From assembly GCA_015501585.1 (NCBI GenBank), contig JADNRY010000260.1:23272-87271 (forward strand): a stretch of 64,000 nt of DNA. Direction: 5' to 3'. Below, one piece after another: positions 21,900 through 34,633 of the stretch. This stretch comes from Rhodocollybia butyracea (taxonomy: Eukaryota > Basidiomycota > Agaricomycetes > Agaricales > Omphalotaceae). The first letter of the stretch is position 1. The number at the start of each line of letters is the position of its first letter. A program made the position numbers and the translations under genes. The notes beneath the pieces are model-generated. The model saw only the letters and a program-made list of their open reading frames with translations, was not told the DNA's origin and made no database searches.

Positions 21900-22513
21900 A
21901 AGGATGTGAAGGAGCTGAAACAAGAGTTTGCTAAACAGCGAACAGTTTTCGCTTGTTATGAAGTCGCTCAAAGACTTGCAGATGGTGTGTTCTTTTTAGA
22001 CTTTACCATCCACTGCTGACACTGTTTTTCAACAGACGCTGATGCTTTGGTCGAACGAATCCTAACGACAACATCATCTTTGATGAACTTCCTTGTGCCC
22101 AGTTCTTGAGCTTACACTATGAAGAGCTCTGTGCTACAGGCCTGGTAAAGGGAGTCCAAGGCCTTGTTAACCGCGGCCTGTTTTCACGTGAGGTCCGTGA
22201 ACACCTCTTCCTCCGCATCCGTGCACAATTGTTGGCAGACAGCGACTCTTTGATCACCAGCTCTATCACTGCTAGTGATATCTGTGGGCTCATTGAACTA
22301 GCTGTTGTGTCGAAAGTGATGTCTCTCCTCCATGCACCCCTTTGTAACCAAAGTGCACATCCTGTGCCAACTTCTGTGGAGCAGCAGCTCTATGCACCAA
22401 CACACATTCTGTCTCCATCTGGTTTCAATGCCTTAGATACATTCTATCCAGATTGTATATCAGCATTGGACATGCTGTTTCCTCCTCCTCAAGATGTGGA
22501 CACAGACAAATGA
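21900..22513 (+). pseudogene. Unrecognised gene relic
   Basis: Two coding-like pieces are visible. The first (about 21898-21985) reads KDVKELKQEF... and ends at a GT followed by an AG 50-odd nt later. The second, in a shifted frame, reads DELPCAQFLSLHYEELC and is open to TGA at 22513 (135 codons), rich in Leu and Ser and ending FPPPQDVDTDK. Between them a one-base shift is needed near 22060. Amphipathic and coiled-coil-like at the start; no family assigned. Confidence 0.35.
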
Positions 22514-23128
22514 ATCTTTTACCTCAAAGTTGTACTTGGTCATAATTATTGCATATTATTGTATCTTTCCTTTTCTCTCTGTTGAATCCATATGAATGTT
22601 TCCTGTGCTCATGGTGCTTTGTGCTGAGTGCTTGCGCAGAGAGAGTTCTGAATCACAATTTTTTGGCCTTCCCTATGGTCTTCTATCATTGTTCATTGCT
22701 CATGTACATGCATTGACTGCAACAACACTGTCCAAGGAGCTGTGGACCACCTGTTCCCTCCACCTAATGATGTTGGCATGCAACTGATAGGTAGGTTTTC
22801 TTTCTCATCGTTGTAACCGAAAAGTTCATTCAATAGACAAAGTTCATCCGAATGTAAATTGCTCTGTGCAAGCTCTGTGTCTGTTTATTATCATTACCAG
22901 CTACACTTTCAACACCGTTTTTGAGACGGATACAGGCGCCGGATTGGACGCATGAGTAGTACTATCACGATGCTACTTGGATGCCATCCAGAATTCGACC
23001 TAAATTCGACATAGATGATTGCCTGTGCTCAGAAGAAAGCGCCAATTAAGCTCGCTTGCCGAGGTTGAGTCTGCCTACGGATGCCTAGCGCCCAATAAGC
23101 GCGCGGGGCTCAAACTTCAACGTTCAAC
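22514..23128. other. Intergenic, nothing recognised
   Basis: A-T rich and T-rich spacer with no conserved ORF, no tRNA and no clear repeat. Confidence 0.4.
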
Positions 23129-24546
23129 ATGAACACCTCCACCAGCTCGCCCAAGCTAACAGGATCTGGAAGCGTTGAAAGTCATCTTTCTAAAGCTAAT
23201 CAAAGGCTCCGAATACCAGGCTCTTGTGGCGATCCCCTATCACTGGATGCCACCAACATCTTACCGAAATACGTTCAAGATCTTCAGCCTAATCTGACGC
23301 GCTCAAGTTGGCCAGGTCCTTCTCTATGGTCTCTAGACATCTCTCTATGGAATGGTCCGACAGATAATAGTCCCGACGCGGCTTCCTTTCCTCGTCGCCT
23401 GTATTGTTGGATATTTTCCTGCATCAAAATTATTCTGTTTCTCTACTGCTGTTTCTGCCTCTTTTACCCTCTGTTTACGGTTTACGACGTATTTCGCAAG
23501 TAAAATTAGGTTTCAAAGTGCATCGGGAACTTACATTTCATTTTCTACAGAATCTTCGTCTCATATAGTCACAACAAGTTACAGGAATTCCTACCATCTG
23601 TCTGATACTCAAAAGCTGTCTCGCCTTCTATCTCATAACACCCACCCTTTTTCCGTCAAACCTTTCGTCAAGCGTGGGTCAACTAGCAATATTTCAGAAA
23701 CCACGCTGTGTCTCTGGGACTACCATTCGAATACCTCTCTCAATAACATCATTCAGCTGTCTTCGCACTGGAAAGGTATGTCCTTCTCTCATTGCAGCTA
23801 TCTATACTCCTTGAATTTTCACGAAAAAGGCCCAATATCATTGGTTTTGTTCGTGTCGCCGCAACTACACTCTCCTCAGTTGGAACGATGGAAGACAAAC
23901 GCAAACTTAGCGAACTTATCAGTGCATCTCGTTAGCAGCGACCAGAGGCTCGAATCGTTCTCACCAAATGTCTTCTTAAACCTAGCCCGTCTACTTGCAC
24001 CTACCTCCCACGTCATGCTATATCCTGGCGACATATCCCTTGTGCCTACCGGGTTGACTACCAAAGCAATCAAACTCACCCATCCAGTTTCTATAGTCTC
24101 CTTGGATAGTCGAGTAACGTACCCTCCTGCTCCGCTGTCTCCTGTTCTCACCCTCCGCGACAATTCTCGGTGGTGTACGGAACGATTTACGTTTTCGAAT
24201 TCTCGCAAGCTGAACTGGGATGAATGTTTGTGGCAATTCTGGCTCGATACCTACGATCGCATTGGTAGAATCAACGGAACTGTAAATGGAATCCAAGAAG
24301 AAAAAGCTCTGGGTATCTTTGCGGTATGTTGCCGTTCTGCTCAGAAAAATGCGGTCTCATTACCATATCTGTTTAGAAAACTCATCAGCAACAAAGTTCA
24401 AGACTGAAGGCAGAAATGTGCGATACGAGTTTGAAGCGGCTGGTCGTCATGGCTTCGAGGCACACAAAGCAAGAGAAACAGAAAGCTCGATGGTTGAAGC
24501 AATTCTGCGGCCAGGCAGGTTCTTGAACTTTTTCTTCCATAGATAA
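23129..24546 (+). CDS. Putative type II membrane glycosyltransferase, GT49/LARGE-like
   Basis: The first exon (ATG 23129) gives a polar cytosolic-type N-terminus followed by a strong hydrophobic segment (ILFLYCCFCLFYPLFTV), as in Golgi type II glycosyltransferases. A long open frame from about 23520 to 24407 carries the catalytic-type region: TTLCLWDY, LSSHWKG, a GPISLVLFVSP strand, NVFLNLARLLAPTSHVMLYP followed by GDISLVP. This matches the arrangement of LARGE-type GT49 proteins (a conserved N-x2-RN-x-AR block before a metal-site strand). An intron of about 48 nt at 23775 splits the SHWKG-EKGP junction. The last exon appears to end at 24546 (YEFEAAGRHGFE). The frame joining exon 1 to exon 2 is not resolved, so the model may be imperfect or the gene damaged. 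Confidence 0.5.
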
Positions 24547-24639
24547 ACTTTGTTCACTTGGACGATAGGTTACGGAACTAGAAGATCCAGGAAAATGACC
24601 CAGTAATCGTCGGGCCGATCAACAACCAGCTCAAGAGTT

Positions 24640-25105
24640 TTCAGTCATTTCTGTACATGCAGTGTTTCTTGTTAATCAATGTGTCCTATTCGAGTCCCTT
24701 GGCCAGCGTCTGCGTATTTCGGACGATGTCTATAATACAATTTCTAAGTGAGCAGCGATTGGCGCGAATCGTCATTGCCAACGGTCCTCACATCATGCCA
24801 TTTACTGGCAACACGTATCTCCTTGCTGATTTCACCACCGAACCTCGTTCAACGGCAAAACTTACCAACCCAGTTTCTATAGGTCGCGCAGTATACCCTC
24901 CTGCTTCAATTTCGGCTTACACCTAGCGCCGCATTGGCAGAATCAAGGAAACCGTAAAGGGAAGCCAAGAAAACTGTCGCCTTCTGGATAGAAAATATAG
25001 CAAGCACGATGGGCGAAGGGATTCTGTCGTCAAGCGGGTTCTTGACAATGGTAGACTCTTATCCACCTTGTGTGAAAACTGGAAGATCCAGGAGAATGAT
25101 TTAAG
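24640..25105 (+). repeat. Decayed partial duplicate of the GT49-like gene
   Basis: 24790-25100 repeats the 3' third of the preceding gene at about 670 bp distance. HIMPFTGNTYLL matches HVMLYPGDISLV, and KLTNPVS matches KLTHPVS. The CGCATTGGCAGAATCAAGG segment at 24931 matches 24258, and the AGATCCAGGA segment recurs. Stops interrupt it, so it is a pseudogene fragment. It ends at the 3' end of the ATRIP-like gene. Confidence 0.65.
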
Positions 25106-25107
25106 CC

Positions 25108-28100
25108 TTAGGCGTCGCCTAGTAACTGTTTCTCCATTTCGCCTTCGTCAATTTCCTCTTCATCGTGATATGCTGCATAGACATTGTCGATATCGGGCCC
25201 ATCTACAACCAGCTCCAAGAGTTCTCTTGCCATTTCTTACATTTAGTTGTTAATCAGTCGGTTCTGAATGTAATCACATCGTCGACTTACCTCGTATCCC
25301 CGAAAGCTCGTAACTTTTGTCTGAGTCGAGCCATTCAGGTATAGGAGCATAACTGAGTCTGCCAAATGTAACGATGAACATGTGCGTAACCCCATTGAAC
25401 GGTCTCTGTGGCGCATTCTGTAGCTTTATCTTGAGCCCGATCTCTGGTTGCACACTGAATACTAAATAGTGAAGCAAGTAGGTGGTTTGGTTTACTGAGC
25501 TTATAGTGCTGAAATATCGTAAGTTTTCGGGTGATCTGATCATGACAAGTGATAACGCACGAAGCGACAGTGGAAGGTGAAGAAACCAACGATTCATCTT
25601 CTTCCCAGATCGGAGAGGTCAGGCTCGTGAGGTATGACACGAGCGATGAGATAGTGGCATAGGTAGATGTGAGGGTAGCGTGTGCGTCCGGATGAGATTG
25701 GGATAATACCGCTAAAAGGGTCACGACATTTTCTCGGAGGGTTACCGACTGGCCATGCGAACGTTTAGTAGGGCTGGAAAAGAGGGTGAGAACGTTGGCC
25801 AGCGTACCTCTGCCCCCTGTCGGTTCTGATCAATAAGGAAGAAGCACAACCGGTCAAGTTGCGGGATCTTGGGAGCTAATGGCGCTTGGTTATTTGTTGC
25901 GGAAACAGGAAGGGACAGAAGAGATCGGGCCAAATGTGGATCTGTGGAGTGATAGTAAGAAAATAGCTCTGAGGATACGGGTATAGAATTGTTACATTTG
26001 CACATGAGGGTCAGTAGACGCGCCACACGCGCCAAGAACCAAGATGGTTGTGAATTGTTCAAGAGAACCATGAGAATTTCTTGGTTGCGAGCGATGAAAT
26101 CCAGCCTATGCAAATTGATGGGGACTACACGACTGAAGGTTTCAAGCCGACATACTTTTCTACCGCATCTTCAGGTGTTCTCCAACATAATGATTCGGCG
26201 AGTGATAATGCTTGTGCTGCCAGGAGAGGAGTATCATCGGAGTGTTTTTCAACATCAAGTTGTTGTCTGATGACATCACAGAGCAAGACGAGAATTCGGG
26301 GGTTGTTATCCTCGCACTGGTGTAAAACGGTCGAGATGAATGAAGGTTGTGAGTAGATCAAAGTGGATAGTAGATTCAGCAGCGGTATTAAAGGCAAGAT
26401 CTATGATCTCATTAGGGCTGTTACAAGGTGAAATTGCTCCTACTCACCAAGTTTGATAGATTTAAGGCAATTGAGAGTGAGATTAAGCACCGAGCCACGA
26501 CAGAGATAGCTCGCTCATAGTCGTCCTGGATCGCGGTGCTAGCAATGACCTCCAGAATCCGGGAGATATGTGAAGAGTAATCTCCCGGCGCGCCTATAGC
26601 TACGGATTGTTCAGCTAAGAGTTGCAATGTGGGCTGAGGGTAGGAGGAATGTGTATGTGTTAACATAACACGGGTCAACTATGAAATCGTCAGGCAACGA
26701 GGGATTGTTGAGGAAAAATACTCTTACTTCGGCTTTCCAGTTAAAATGCGCTTCATCTAAAGACTCTTCTTCCTCTTCCTCCTCTTCTTCCCCGTCGTCC
26801 ATTTCAATGTCTCCTCGATCTGGCCGTATTGGAGAGCTAGGTAGTTCTTCATTCTTTGGAGACATCTTCTCGACTATCGGAGGAACGTCGATGTCCATCC
26901 CAAATCCATGGTCAGGAAATGCACTTTGTGCTCGTACAGGAGGAACTGAAGCGTTCCGTAGCTCGTCTGCAAAGAGAGGTCGGTGTATCTCTGGGCTTAT
27001 GGCCTTCTCCTTGCCCAGTATCCGTTTCGGAGTCGATTCGAGGAAAGAATTTTCGAACCCGGGCAGCATTGCCGTTTTTCGAGACTTCTCTGGCGACCGG
27101 AATTGGGGACGTATCAGGGTCCTGATAGGTGTAGCCTCTGGAGGTAGGTGTCCTGATGAAGATGGACCAGCAGCGCGAGTACCCCAAAAAGGTGTCTGTG
27201 TGGCACCAGGCAGCTCACGAGTAACATTTTTTCGAGCTACAGACATTGGACCTTTCCTTGAACTTTCTAGTTCATGTTGCTATGAGATAGTTAGGATTAG
27301 GAAGCGCATGCAAGTGATGGAGCCATACTCTGAAAATGAACTGGGTTTTCATCCGTTCCATCTCTTCCTTCAAGTCGCGCTGCAGGTTAGTTTGCTTTGC
27401 ATCCGCCTCATCTTTGGCTGTTTTGAGCTTGGATATTTGAGTAGCATGATCTTCGGCAGTCTTGAAATGATTAAGTTAGATACTTGATGAAGCTGTGATG
27501 CATATACCTTTTGAATGCCCCGCCGTAGTACGGCAACCTCTCCAACTTTTGCTAAACGCGCTTCCTCGGCTTCCTTGAGAGCGGCACGTATCTTCTCATT
27601 TTCCTGACGAATTTCCTCGAGCTGTTTTTTGAACTGGTCAATTTCCTCGCTGATTTTTGGTGAAGGAGGAGGAACAGGAGAGGCCGGAGCAGGAGCAGGA
27701 GCAAGCTGACGGACAGGAGGAGGAGTAGGTTCATGACGAGTCACAACATGTGCAGGAAGAGTAGGCTGAGGCTGAGTAGCGGGAAGAGGAAGTACAGGTT
27801 GTGTGAGACGCGCAGAAACAGGCGCAGGAAAACGCTGCGGAGGCCGAGGATCATTATTTGGGGGTTCTGCCAATGCAGAAGCAATTTCTTCGAGTAATCG
27901 AGAGTTTCGTGGACGGACAGACGGTTGACGAGATCCCGGCTGGTTACGATTGAAAGATGCCCTTTTTTGAACGGCAGTCGCTTTTGGTACATTTCGTGAA
28001 CTGGTGGCCACTGGCTGCACGCGATTTGGCACGCGTCCTGGCGTCAATGAAGGCGAATTCTGAAAAGTATATGAATTTTGAACGACAGAAATTTCTGGAA

Positions 28101-28287
28101 GTTCATCGAGATCAAAAGAATTGTTGACTAGATGTCGCCATCCAGTTTCCAGTTTCTGTCGCTTTGCCGGGGGATTTACCGCTGTGGATTCGTGTTTTTT
28201 CTCGAGCAAATTCTTTTCAATCTGGTCCAACGCTGCCAATGTCTGTTCGTCAAAGTCATCGTCTATGAAATCGTCGAAATCATCCAT
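25108..28287 (-). CDS. ATRIP/Rad26-like DNA-damage checkpoint protein
   Basis: The ATG at 28287 opens an acidic N-terminus (MDDFDDFIDDDFDEQTL), the RPA-recruiting type end of ATRIP proteins. A basic/Pro-rich region follows, then a coiled coil (residues about 215-275, EEIDQFKKQLEEIRQENEKI and GEVAVLRRGIQK). After spliced exons come a Ser/Pro/acidic region (27246-26690) and a helical, HEAT-like C-terminal half. The last exons read FNGVTHMFIVTFGRLSYAP and ARELLELVVDGPDIDNVY and stop at TAA 25108. ATRIP binds ATR/Mec1/Rad3 and brings it to RPA-coated single-stranded DNA in the nucleus. The assignment rests on the acidic start, the position of the coiled coil and overall layout. Length is about 880 residues after splicing. 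Divergent from UPF2. Confidence 0.65.
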
Positions 28288-28341
28288 GAAAGAAAGTTAT
28301 AGAAGTCACATGTGATCGCCTTTTCTTGTTGTCAATCTTTC
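28288..28341. promoter_or_regulatory. 54-bp divergent start-codon spacer (bidirectional promoter)
   Basis: Only 54 bp separate the ATG of the ATRIP-like gene (minus) from that of UPF2 (plus), so both 5' UTRs and core promoters must overlap each other or the opposite gene. No TATA box is seen in the spacer. Shared control of a checkpoint and an mRNA-decay gene is inference. Confidence 0.5.
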
Positions 28342-31300
28342 ATGGACCAAACCACAGGTTCTAGTAAACTCGACGATGAACGCTCTCGCCACGAGAAACG
28401 CGTTGCTCTCAGGCAACAAAACATGAATCCTGCAACAAAAGGCAATTTTGGCAGTGATTCTATCTTAGACTCCTTGCTCATTTCTCATCAGAGTCCTCAA
28501 AGCTGGATTCTTCATTGAGACGTCACACGGCTCTCATTAAACGGATGCGTCAGTCGATGGCTAGCGATAACCGTGAACAAATTATCAAAGACATCGACAC
28601 ATTATCGCTGGAAAAGTACTTGGATGAAATTGTTGGAGCTTCTTTGGACGGAATAGTGAGATGCAAGACCGAAAGAGATGTGTGGAGCGCTGTAGAAGTA
28701 TGTGGTATGTTTGCGTAGAACTTCACCGATTGACCTTGCCTAGATCCTCTCTGCGCTTCATCGGCGGTTTCCTGCAACATTTACTCCGAACTTGGTCTCT
28801 TCATTGGCTTCTGCGTTGAGCGTTCCTTCTCGGGCCAGTCTTTCAAGTCTTACCGTCGAGCAGCGCGATAAGGAAGACTCATCTCGAGTCACTCGGCAGC
28901 GCCCTGTGCTCCGAATTTGTTCCGAACTTGCTTTGGTCGGAGTTGTACGGGATGATCCTGCACGTTCAGGAGGTGAATGGATCATGAAAGCATTGAAGGA
29001 AATGGTGGGCATTACATCTTGTTTGATATCGTGATAAACTTATGCTCCTGCCAGCTTTCCAATGATCCGACTCTATCTTCCTTGCCCTTGCTGGCTACAT
29101 TCCTCAAATCATATGCCTATCCCTTCCTCGGTCTCGCACCCTCCAATACTTCGAAGCAAATCTCCACCGAATCCGAACTCGGTTTATTGTCAGCCACTCA
29201 AATGGATGCTCCTCCATCAATCACCGATGAAGCAGAACAGTTGGTCGAAAAAGACATACGGGATCGCTTCAAGCGCATGTGTGAAGGCTATTTTGATAAC
29301 GTATGCAAAAAACTGGCTATCGAACATACGGTATGTGTTTATCTCATATTTTCATCGAGTCTACCTACCTCTGAATATCTCACAGCGCCTTCAAGAACAA
29401 GATCGTCGAAATCACGAGGCCTATATACGCTCGGGTGAAATATTCGAGGACAGGCAACAGGCATATGAGAAGATGACCAAAGGATACGAAAAATTACTAG
29501 CCAATTGTCAGCAGTGAGTATCGCGTTTCTCTCAGTTTGTCTATTCTCAACGTCTCCTAGACTATCCGAGCTACTGTGCCTACCACTACCAGACCTTCCT
29601 AATAACTCACGTAAAAACGATACTCTCCAGATCGGCGTCAACAACTCAAACGGTTTTGGTGGTGATGACTCGGAGGAAATATACCACGCGGGTGGCAAGT
29701 GGGAGGACGAAGAGGAGAGGAAATTCTTTGAGGAAGTCCAAGATTTGAAAGACTTTGTTCCTAAAAGCGTAATAGGGCTAGATGACGGAGAAAAGACCGT
29801 GGACGACAAAACGAGCAAAGCGGAGCAGGAACAAGAGGAGATGCGGAAACTTGATGAAGAACTGCAGAGATTGGGAGGTGAGAACGGTGTGGAACAAGAG
29901 ATCCCTTCATCCGTCGACGAAGAAGAGGACGAGTGCGTAATTCCAACTCTTTGGTCGTTACACAGGTCTCTAATTTATATTAGTGCGCCCACTCCGACCC
30001 CTGGTACACCCAAAGCGTCCAGCCCACTTGCTTCTCCATTATTGGCGCCTCAAGGGCCTTCACAGCTTCTTTCGGCCCTTCTCACTCGTCTTCCAGACGC
30101 CACGAATCGTACTCTAATTGATCAAGCCGCTGTAGATTTCGCGTTCCTGAACTCTAAAGCTGCTCGTAAGAGGCTTGTCAAGGTACGTATACCATTGATG
30201 AAAATGAACGTATTTTTCATCTGTATTTTCAGTTCCTTGGACAAGTACCCAAAAATCGAACCGACCTCTTGCCCCATTATTCTCGGCTAGTCGCCACCCT
30301 GAATCCGTACATGCCTGACATTGGTACTGAACTAGTCGCCATTGTAAGTACCCCGTTTCTGCGTGTAATAGCCTCCTCCGAAATGTGTTGCCTAGCTCGA
30401 CGAGGAATTTCGCTATCTTCAACGCAAAAAGAATGTGGTCAAGGAGCTTTCCGAAGTACGAATGAAGGTGTGCCGTCCATCATAACCGAAACTCGCTAAA
30501 TTGACACTTTTTAACAGAACATCGTATACCTTTCCAATCTTACTAAATTCCGCGTTGTACCAATTCATTTGATTCTGCATATTTTCAAAGTCTGTTTGGA
30601 TGACTTTTCTGGCATCAACATTGAAAACTTGGCTTTGCTTTTGGAAGGTTGTGGTCGGTTTCTGCTTCGCAGCGATGACACTAGGGAAAGGTTTGGAACC
30701 ATGGTGCGTGTTGAACATCGGTATTAACACAAAGTCGCTAGTATTCACTCAAATATTTCTAGCTGGAGCTCATGAGGCGCAAACAAAGTATGCAGCACAT
30801 TGACCAGAGGCAGCTGCTGCTCCTCGAGAACGCGTATTACCAGTGCAATCCACCTGAACGTTCCCCGCGTCAAGAGAAGCAACGCTCGGATATGGAACTC
30901 TTCATTAGGCATCTTATCTATGATGTCCTTGCCAGGAAGACTATTGACAAGGTGTTCAAGCTTATCCGCAAGCTTGACTGGGAGGATTCCGTAACCCGTT
31001 CGATCCTCTTCAAGATCTTCACCAAACCTTGGAAAATCAAGTTTGGAAATATTAGCTTGATAGCGATGCTCACCTACGATCTTCAACGATACCAACCGGC
31101 GTTTGCTGTGGCGATTGTCGATCAGGTGCTTGAGGACATCCGTTTTGGGCTGGAACGGAATGTGTATCGCACGAATCAGAGGAGGATGGCTACTGCCAAG
31201 TACCTGGGGGAGTTGTATATATATCGGTTGATTAGCTCGGGGATTATCTTTGATACGTTGTGGTCGATGGTTACGTTTGGACATCGTAAGTTTTTGGCTG

Positions 31301-32583
31301 TCTTCAATGTACACTCCCTAAAGTGTCGATCCCAGCTGATGGACGACCACTGCCGCATCAGCCCTGTGCTATCGACATGCCAGACGATTTTTTCCGTGTC
31401 CGGTTGGTCTGTGTCCTTTTAGACACTTGTGGAATGTGTTTCGACCGAGGTTCTCAAAAAAAGAAACTCGACAACTTTTTGGTCTTTTTTCAGGTAGTTT
31501 CGATTTTCAATGCGGTTTGAGAGTACTGACTGAAGGTTTTTACTCAGTACTATATCCACTGTAAAGATCCTCTACCGATGGACGTTGATTTTATGCTCTC
31601 CGACTCTCTCGAGGTACACAATTTTTTGTGTTTTTTTTTTCTTATGGCTATTGACCAGTGAACATAGGCTGTACGGCCAAAGCTTGAGATGCCTAAGACC
31701 ATCGAGGACGCTGCGGCCGCCGTTGACGAAATGTTAACAACTGCATTCCAAAGTATAGACTGTAGGTTGCTTTTCAATCTCGGAGTATATTGTAGCTAAA
31801 ATTGTAACAGTAGCAGGCGACGATAGCGGCGAAGATAGTGGCGAAGATGAAGACGGAGATAGGAGACAAGATGATGACAGAGAGAAGGAAGAAGAAGGGG
31901 ACGAGGGAGAAGCAGAAACAGATGAGATAGTGAGCGTCTTATGGTTTGTCATTGAGAATTGTGCTGACTTTTATTCAAGCCAGAGGAAGACCGTGCTCCA
32001 TCTCCAGAACAAGCGATTGTACTTTCAGCCAGCAACAACCCTCAAGAGAATCTTGGTCCGTCAGAGGAAGCTGACGCTGAATTTGCCAAAGAGTTTGCCA
32101 AAATGGTCACTGAGTCGTCCGCCGAATCAAGGAAGGTTGACAAGAAGACGGCTATGGCTCTTTGGGATTCCTCTGTCTTGCCTCCAGCTGTGCGGAAGAA
32201 GCGGGCAGATGAGGGAGAGGAGGAAGAGGAAGCTGACGAGAGCATGATGCACTTCACTGTTGTCACCAAACGAGGAACAAAGCATCAGGCAGGTCATTTG
32301 AGATTTTTTACTTCTATTGTTAATATTCCTGAGCTAGAGTCGTAAACTGGCGGTACCTGCCGAATCTCCATTGGCGATACACACTCGCTCTGCTCAGTTA
32401 CAAGACAAGGTGGAGCAACAGCAGTTGAAGCGTCTAGTTTTGGACTATGAACAGCGAGAAGAAGCTGAGGAAATGAAAGGTGAGAGGAACACAATACCAG
32501 ATCTGTTCATACTAAATCGGGCACTGTCAGCCCTGGAAGCTCGTAATCGCGCTGGAGCCATTAAAATTCGATATGTTGGATAA
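28342..32583 (+). CDS. UPF2: UPF2/NMD2, nonsense-mediated mRNA decay factor
   Basis: The protein is the MIF4G scaffold that bridges UPF1 and UPF3 in nonsense-mediated decay (cytoplasmic). The ATG at 28342 fits a 112-nt first exon spliced at 28454-28491 into the exon reading LRRHTALIKRMRQSM, a UPF2 N-terminal signature. Three MIF4G-type helical regions follow across about 15 exons. Examples are DVWSAVE/ILSALHRRF, then FLKSYAYPFLGL, then a middle domain with TDLLPHYSRLVATLNPYMPD, and a third with ELYIYRLISS, FFRVRLVCVLLDTCG and KKLDNFLVFFQ. The acidic linker (31850-31930) and the C-terminal UPF1-binding region (HTRSAQLQDKVEQQQLKRLV, DYEQREEAEE) are present, and it stops at 32583. Length about 1,150 codons, normal for the family. 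No frameshift seen. Confidence 0.93.
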
Positions 32584-33018
32584 CGAAGCCAAGAAACACA
32601 TTTCGATGACGATCTCACAACTGCTCGATATGGTCGAGTTAATGGCCAGTCTTTCTGGGACTGTCAGACACACATTGGCCTACCGAACGCCCTCGGCGGC
32701 TTCGGCGGCTTATGAGCATCTTGCTTCCAGCTTACTACAGCTTGCTGTGTCCCCCGAGCGTTCCCGCTTGACTCTTGGCCTGGATTTGACCCCCAGAACC
32801 TGTACCCCAAATCTCAAGATGATTTCGAGATATGTAGTTTAAATAGAAGCTAGTTTTGGAATTCCATCGGACAGGTCTGATGGATGTAGTAGACGTAATT
32901 GGTAACATTAACTCACCATGCGAGAAACATCAGGCTGTGATGTTTTTCTCTTTCAAAACTCTTTTTTGACTTTTGTTCTCTCTTCTCCATGATCACTGGA
33001 TAATTTACTTGCTACACC
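32584..33018. other. Intergenic spacer UPF2-kinase
   Basis: Short plus-strand frames around 32573-32842 look like read-through of the UPF2 3' end. No other gene or repeat is seen. A CATGGAGG start context opens the kinase at 33019. Confidence 0.4.
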
Positions 33019-34633
33019 ATGGAGGGCGGGTGTCAGAATAAATCCATGTTTCCTCATACTGTTCAGGACGTTAGAACGACGCCAACTCTCAAAGTTCTAA
33101 CGTCTGAACGTATTAATCAATATGCGCTCATTCGACGTATACCGAGGAATACAGGGGGTACACCTCACGTCGATGTATCGATCTACAAGGACACGACGAA
33201 TGACAAGGACGTGGTATGTCGTCGAATTTTCTCACTTTTTATAGTCAATGACATGGCATGATTATGAATGAAGTTGATAAAAGCCGTGAAACGAAAACAG
33301 GTTGAAGACAAGTACCGGCAGCTGAGGCGGAATTTCCAAGCAGGCAACAATCTTCCCAACGGCGAACAAAGTATTCGCAAGGAAATAGATGTGCTCCACC
33401 GACTGAGGAACTGTCCTCATGTCATTCAGCTTCTCGAAACCGTGGACGATCCCAACAATGATCGGGTATTCCTCGGTATGTGCTCTTTGTTTGTGTAACC
33501 CGCGAAACGGCTCATGTTTGGTTAGTGCTGGAATACATGTCTGGAGGAGAAATCCAGTGGAGAAACGAGCATGACGAGCCGACTTTGACGATCGAACAAA
33601 CTAGACGTATTTTCCGAGATGCCACTATTGGACTGCAATATTGTGGGTTTCCACCTTTTTATTCTTTGTTGCCCATCTCACGCACCTCAGTACATCATCT
33701 CAATATCATACATAGAGACATCAAGCCCGCCAACTTGGGTGAGTCAAGTTCAGCTACGAGTCCATTGCTTTCACTTTACACGTTATCAAGTCTGGTCTTT
33801 TGATCACAGTATAGTAAAAATTATCGACTTTGGTATTTCACATCACCACGAAGAGGATGCTGTATGTACAGGGTCTTCTACGCGTTTCTACGAGAAAAAA
33901 TACAGCAGTCCATCGCTATTCACGAATGCGGAGCTCACGAAGCAGCGTGGCACGGGTTATTTTGTAAGTGCCCTCGGTTAATGTGAAAGGATGTATATCA
34001 TTTACACCTGCTTAGATGGCGCCTGAAGTCGCTTGGACTCCACCCGACACTACCATGAGCTCACCTTCAATAGACACGTTATCCGCAACCATTCACACTG
34101 ATGCCTTCCAAATTCCTGCTAAACGCCCCGAGATAACAAAGGCAATTGATGTCTGGGCACTTGGCGTGACCTTGTACTGTTTCCTCTTTGGCAAGTTCCC
34201 ATTCCAGATTACATCAGATGGGAACGACAACCAGCACCACACAAGGTACATGCTCTTCCGGGAAATTTGCACCTCAGACTGGATGATTCCGGACACGATG
34301 AGTGCAAACAATCTTCCAACTGGAGGAAGAGTTGCGAAAACTCACAGCGAGGTGATTCACTTGTTGGACTGTATGCTGCGCAAGGACCCGAACACGCGGA
34401 TTGGCATAGCCGGTGTAAAGGTTAGCGGACATTCACTCTTTTCTCTGTCGGACTTACAGTTGATCCCCCTGTAGTCTCATCCTTGGGTGCTAGCTGATAT
34501 TCACAACTCAAGAAGCTGGCTATCCCACACATCGCCTTGTCCAGCACAGGACCACTGGACGAAGCAGGTCGGACAGAGAGTCCTCAACTTGTTTCCAATG
34601 ATGTACAATTCCCTCTTTTCGTCATGCAAATAA
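33019..34633 (+). CDS. Serine/threonine kinase, CaMKK/SNF1-activating type
   Basis: ATG at 33019, stop TAA at 34633. Kinase landmarks in order: a modified N-terminal region with a poor glycine loop (RIPRNTGGTPHVDV); the VAIK-type lysine in LIKAVKRK after the first intron (33214-33273); then EIDVLHRL, VLEYMSGGEIQW, HRDIKPANL with catalytic Asp, KIIDFGIS (DFG), GTGYFMAPE, and DVWALGVTLYCFLFGKFPF. After the kinase domain comes SHPWV and a short C-terminus. The HRDIKPANL and long insert before the APE motif fit the fungal Sak1/Tos3/Elm1/Ssp1 family that phosphorylates the AMPK/SNF1 activation loop. Fungal specificity to SNF1 is inference. The degenerate glycine loop deserves checking: it could be mis-splicing of exon 1. 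Confidence 0.8.

Noticed and set aside
23876..24296. Minus-strand frames across the glycosyltransferase
   Set aside because: Antisense shadows of the better supported plus-strand frame.
26681..27487. 268-codon plus-strand frame
   Set aside because: Antisense to the ATRIP-like exons; the poly-Ser run is the complement of the acidic stretch.
30745..31314. 189-codon minus frame in UPF2
   Set aside because: Antisense to the third MIF4G exon.
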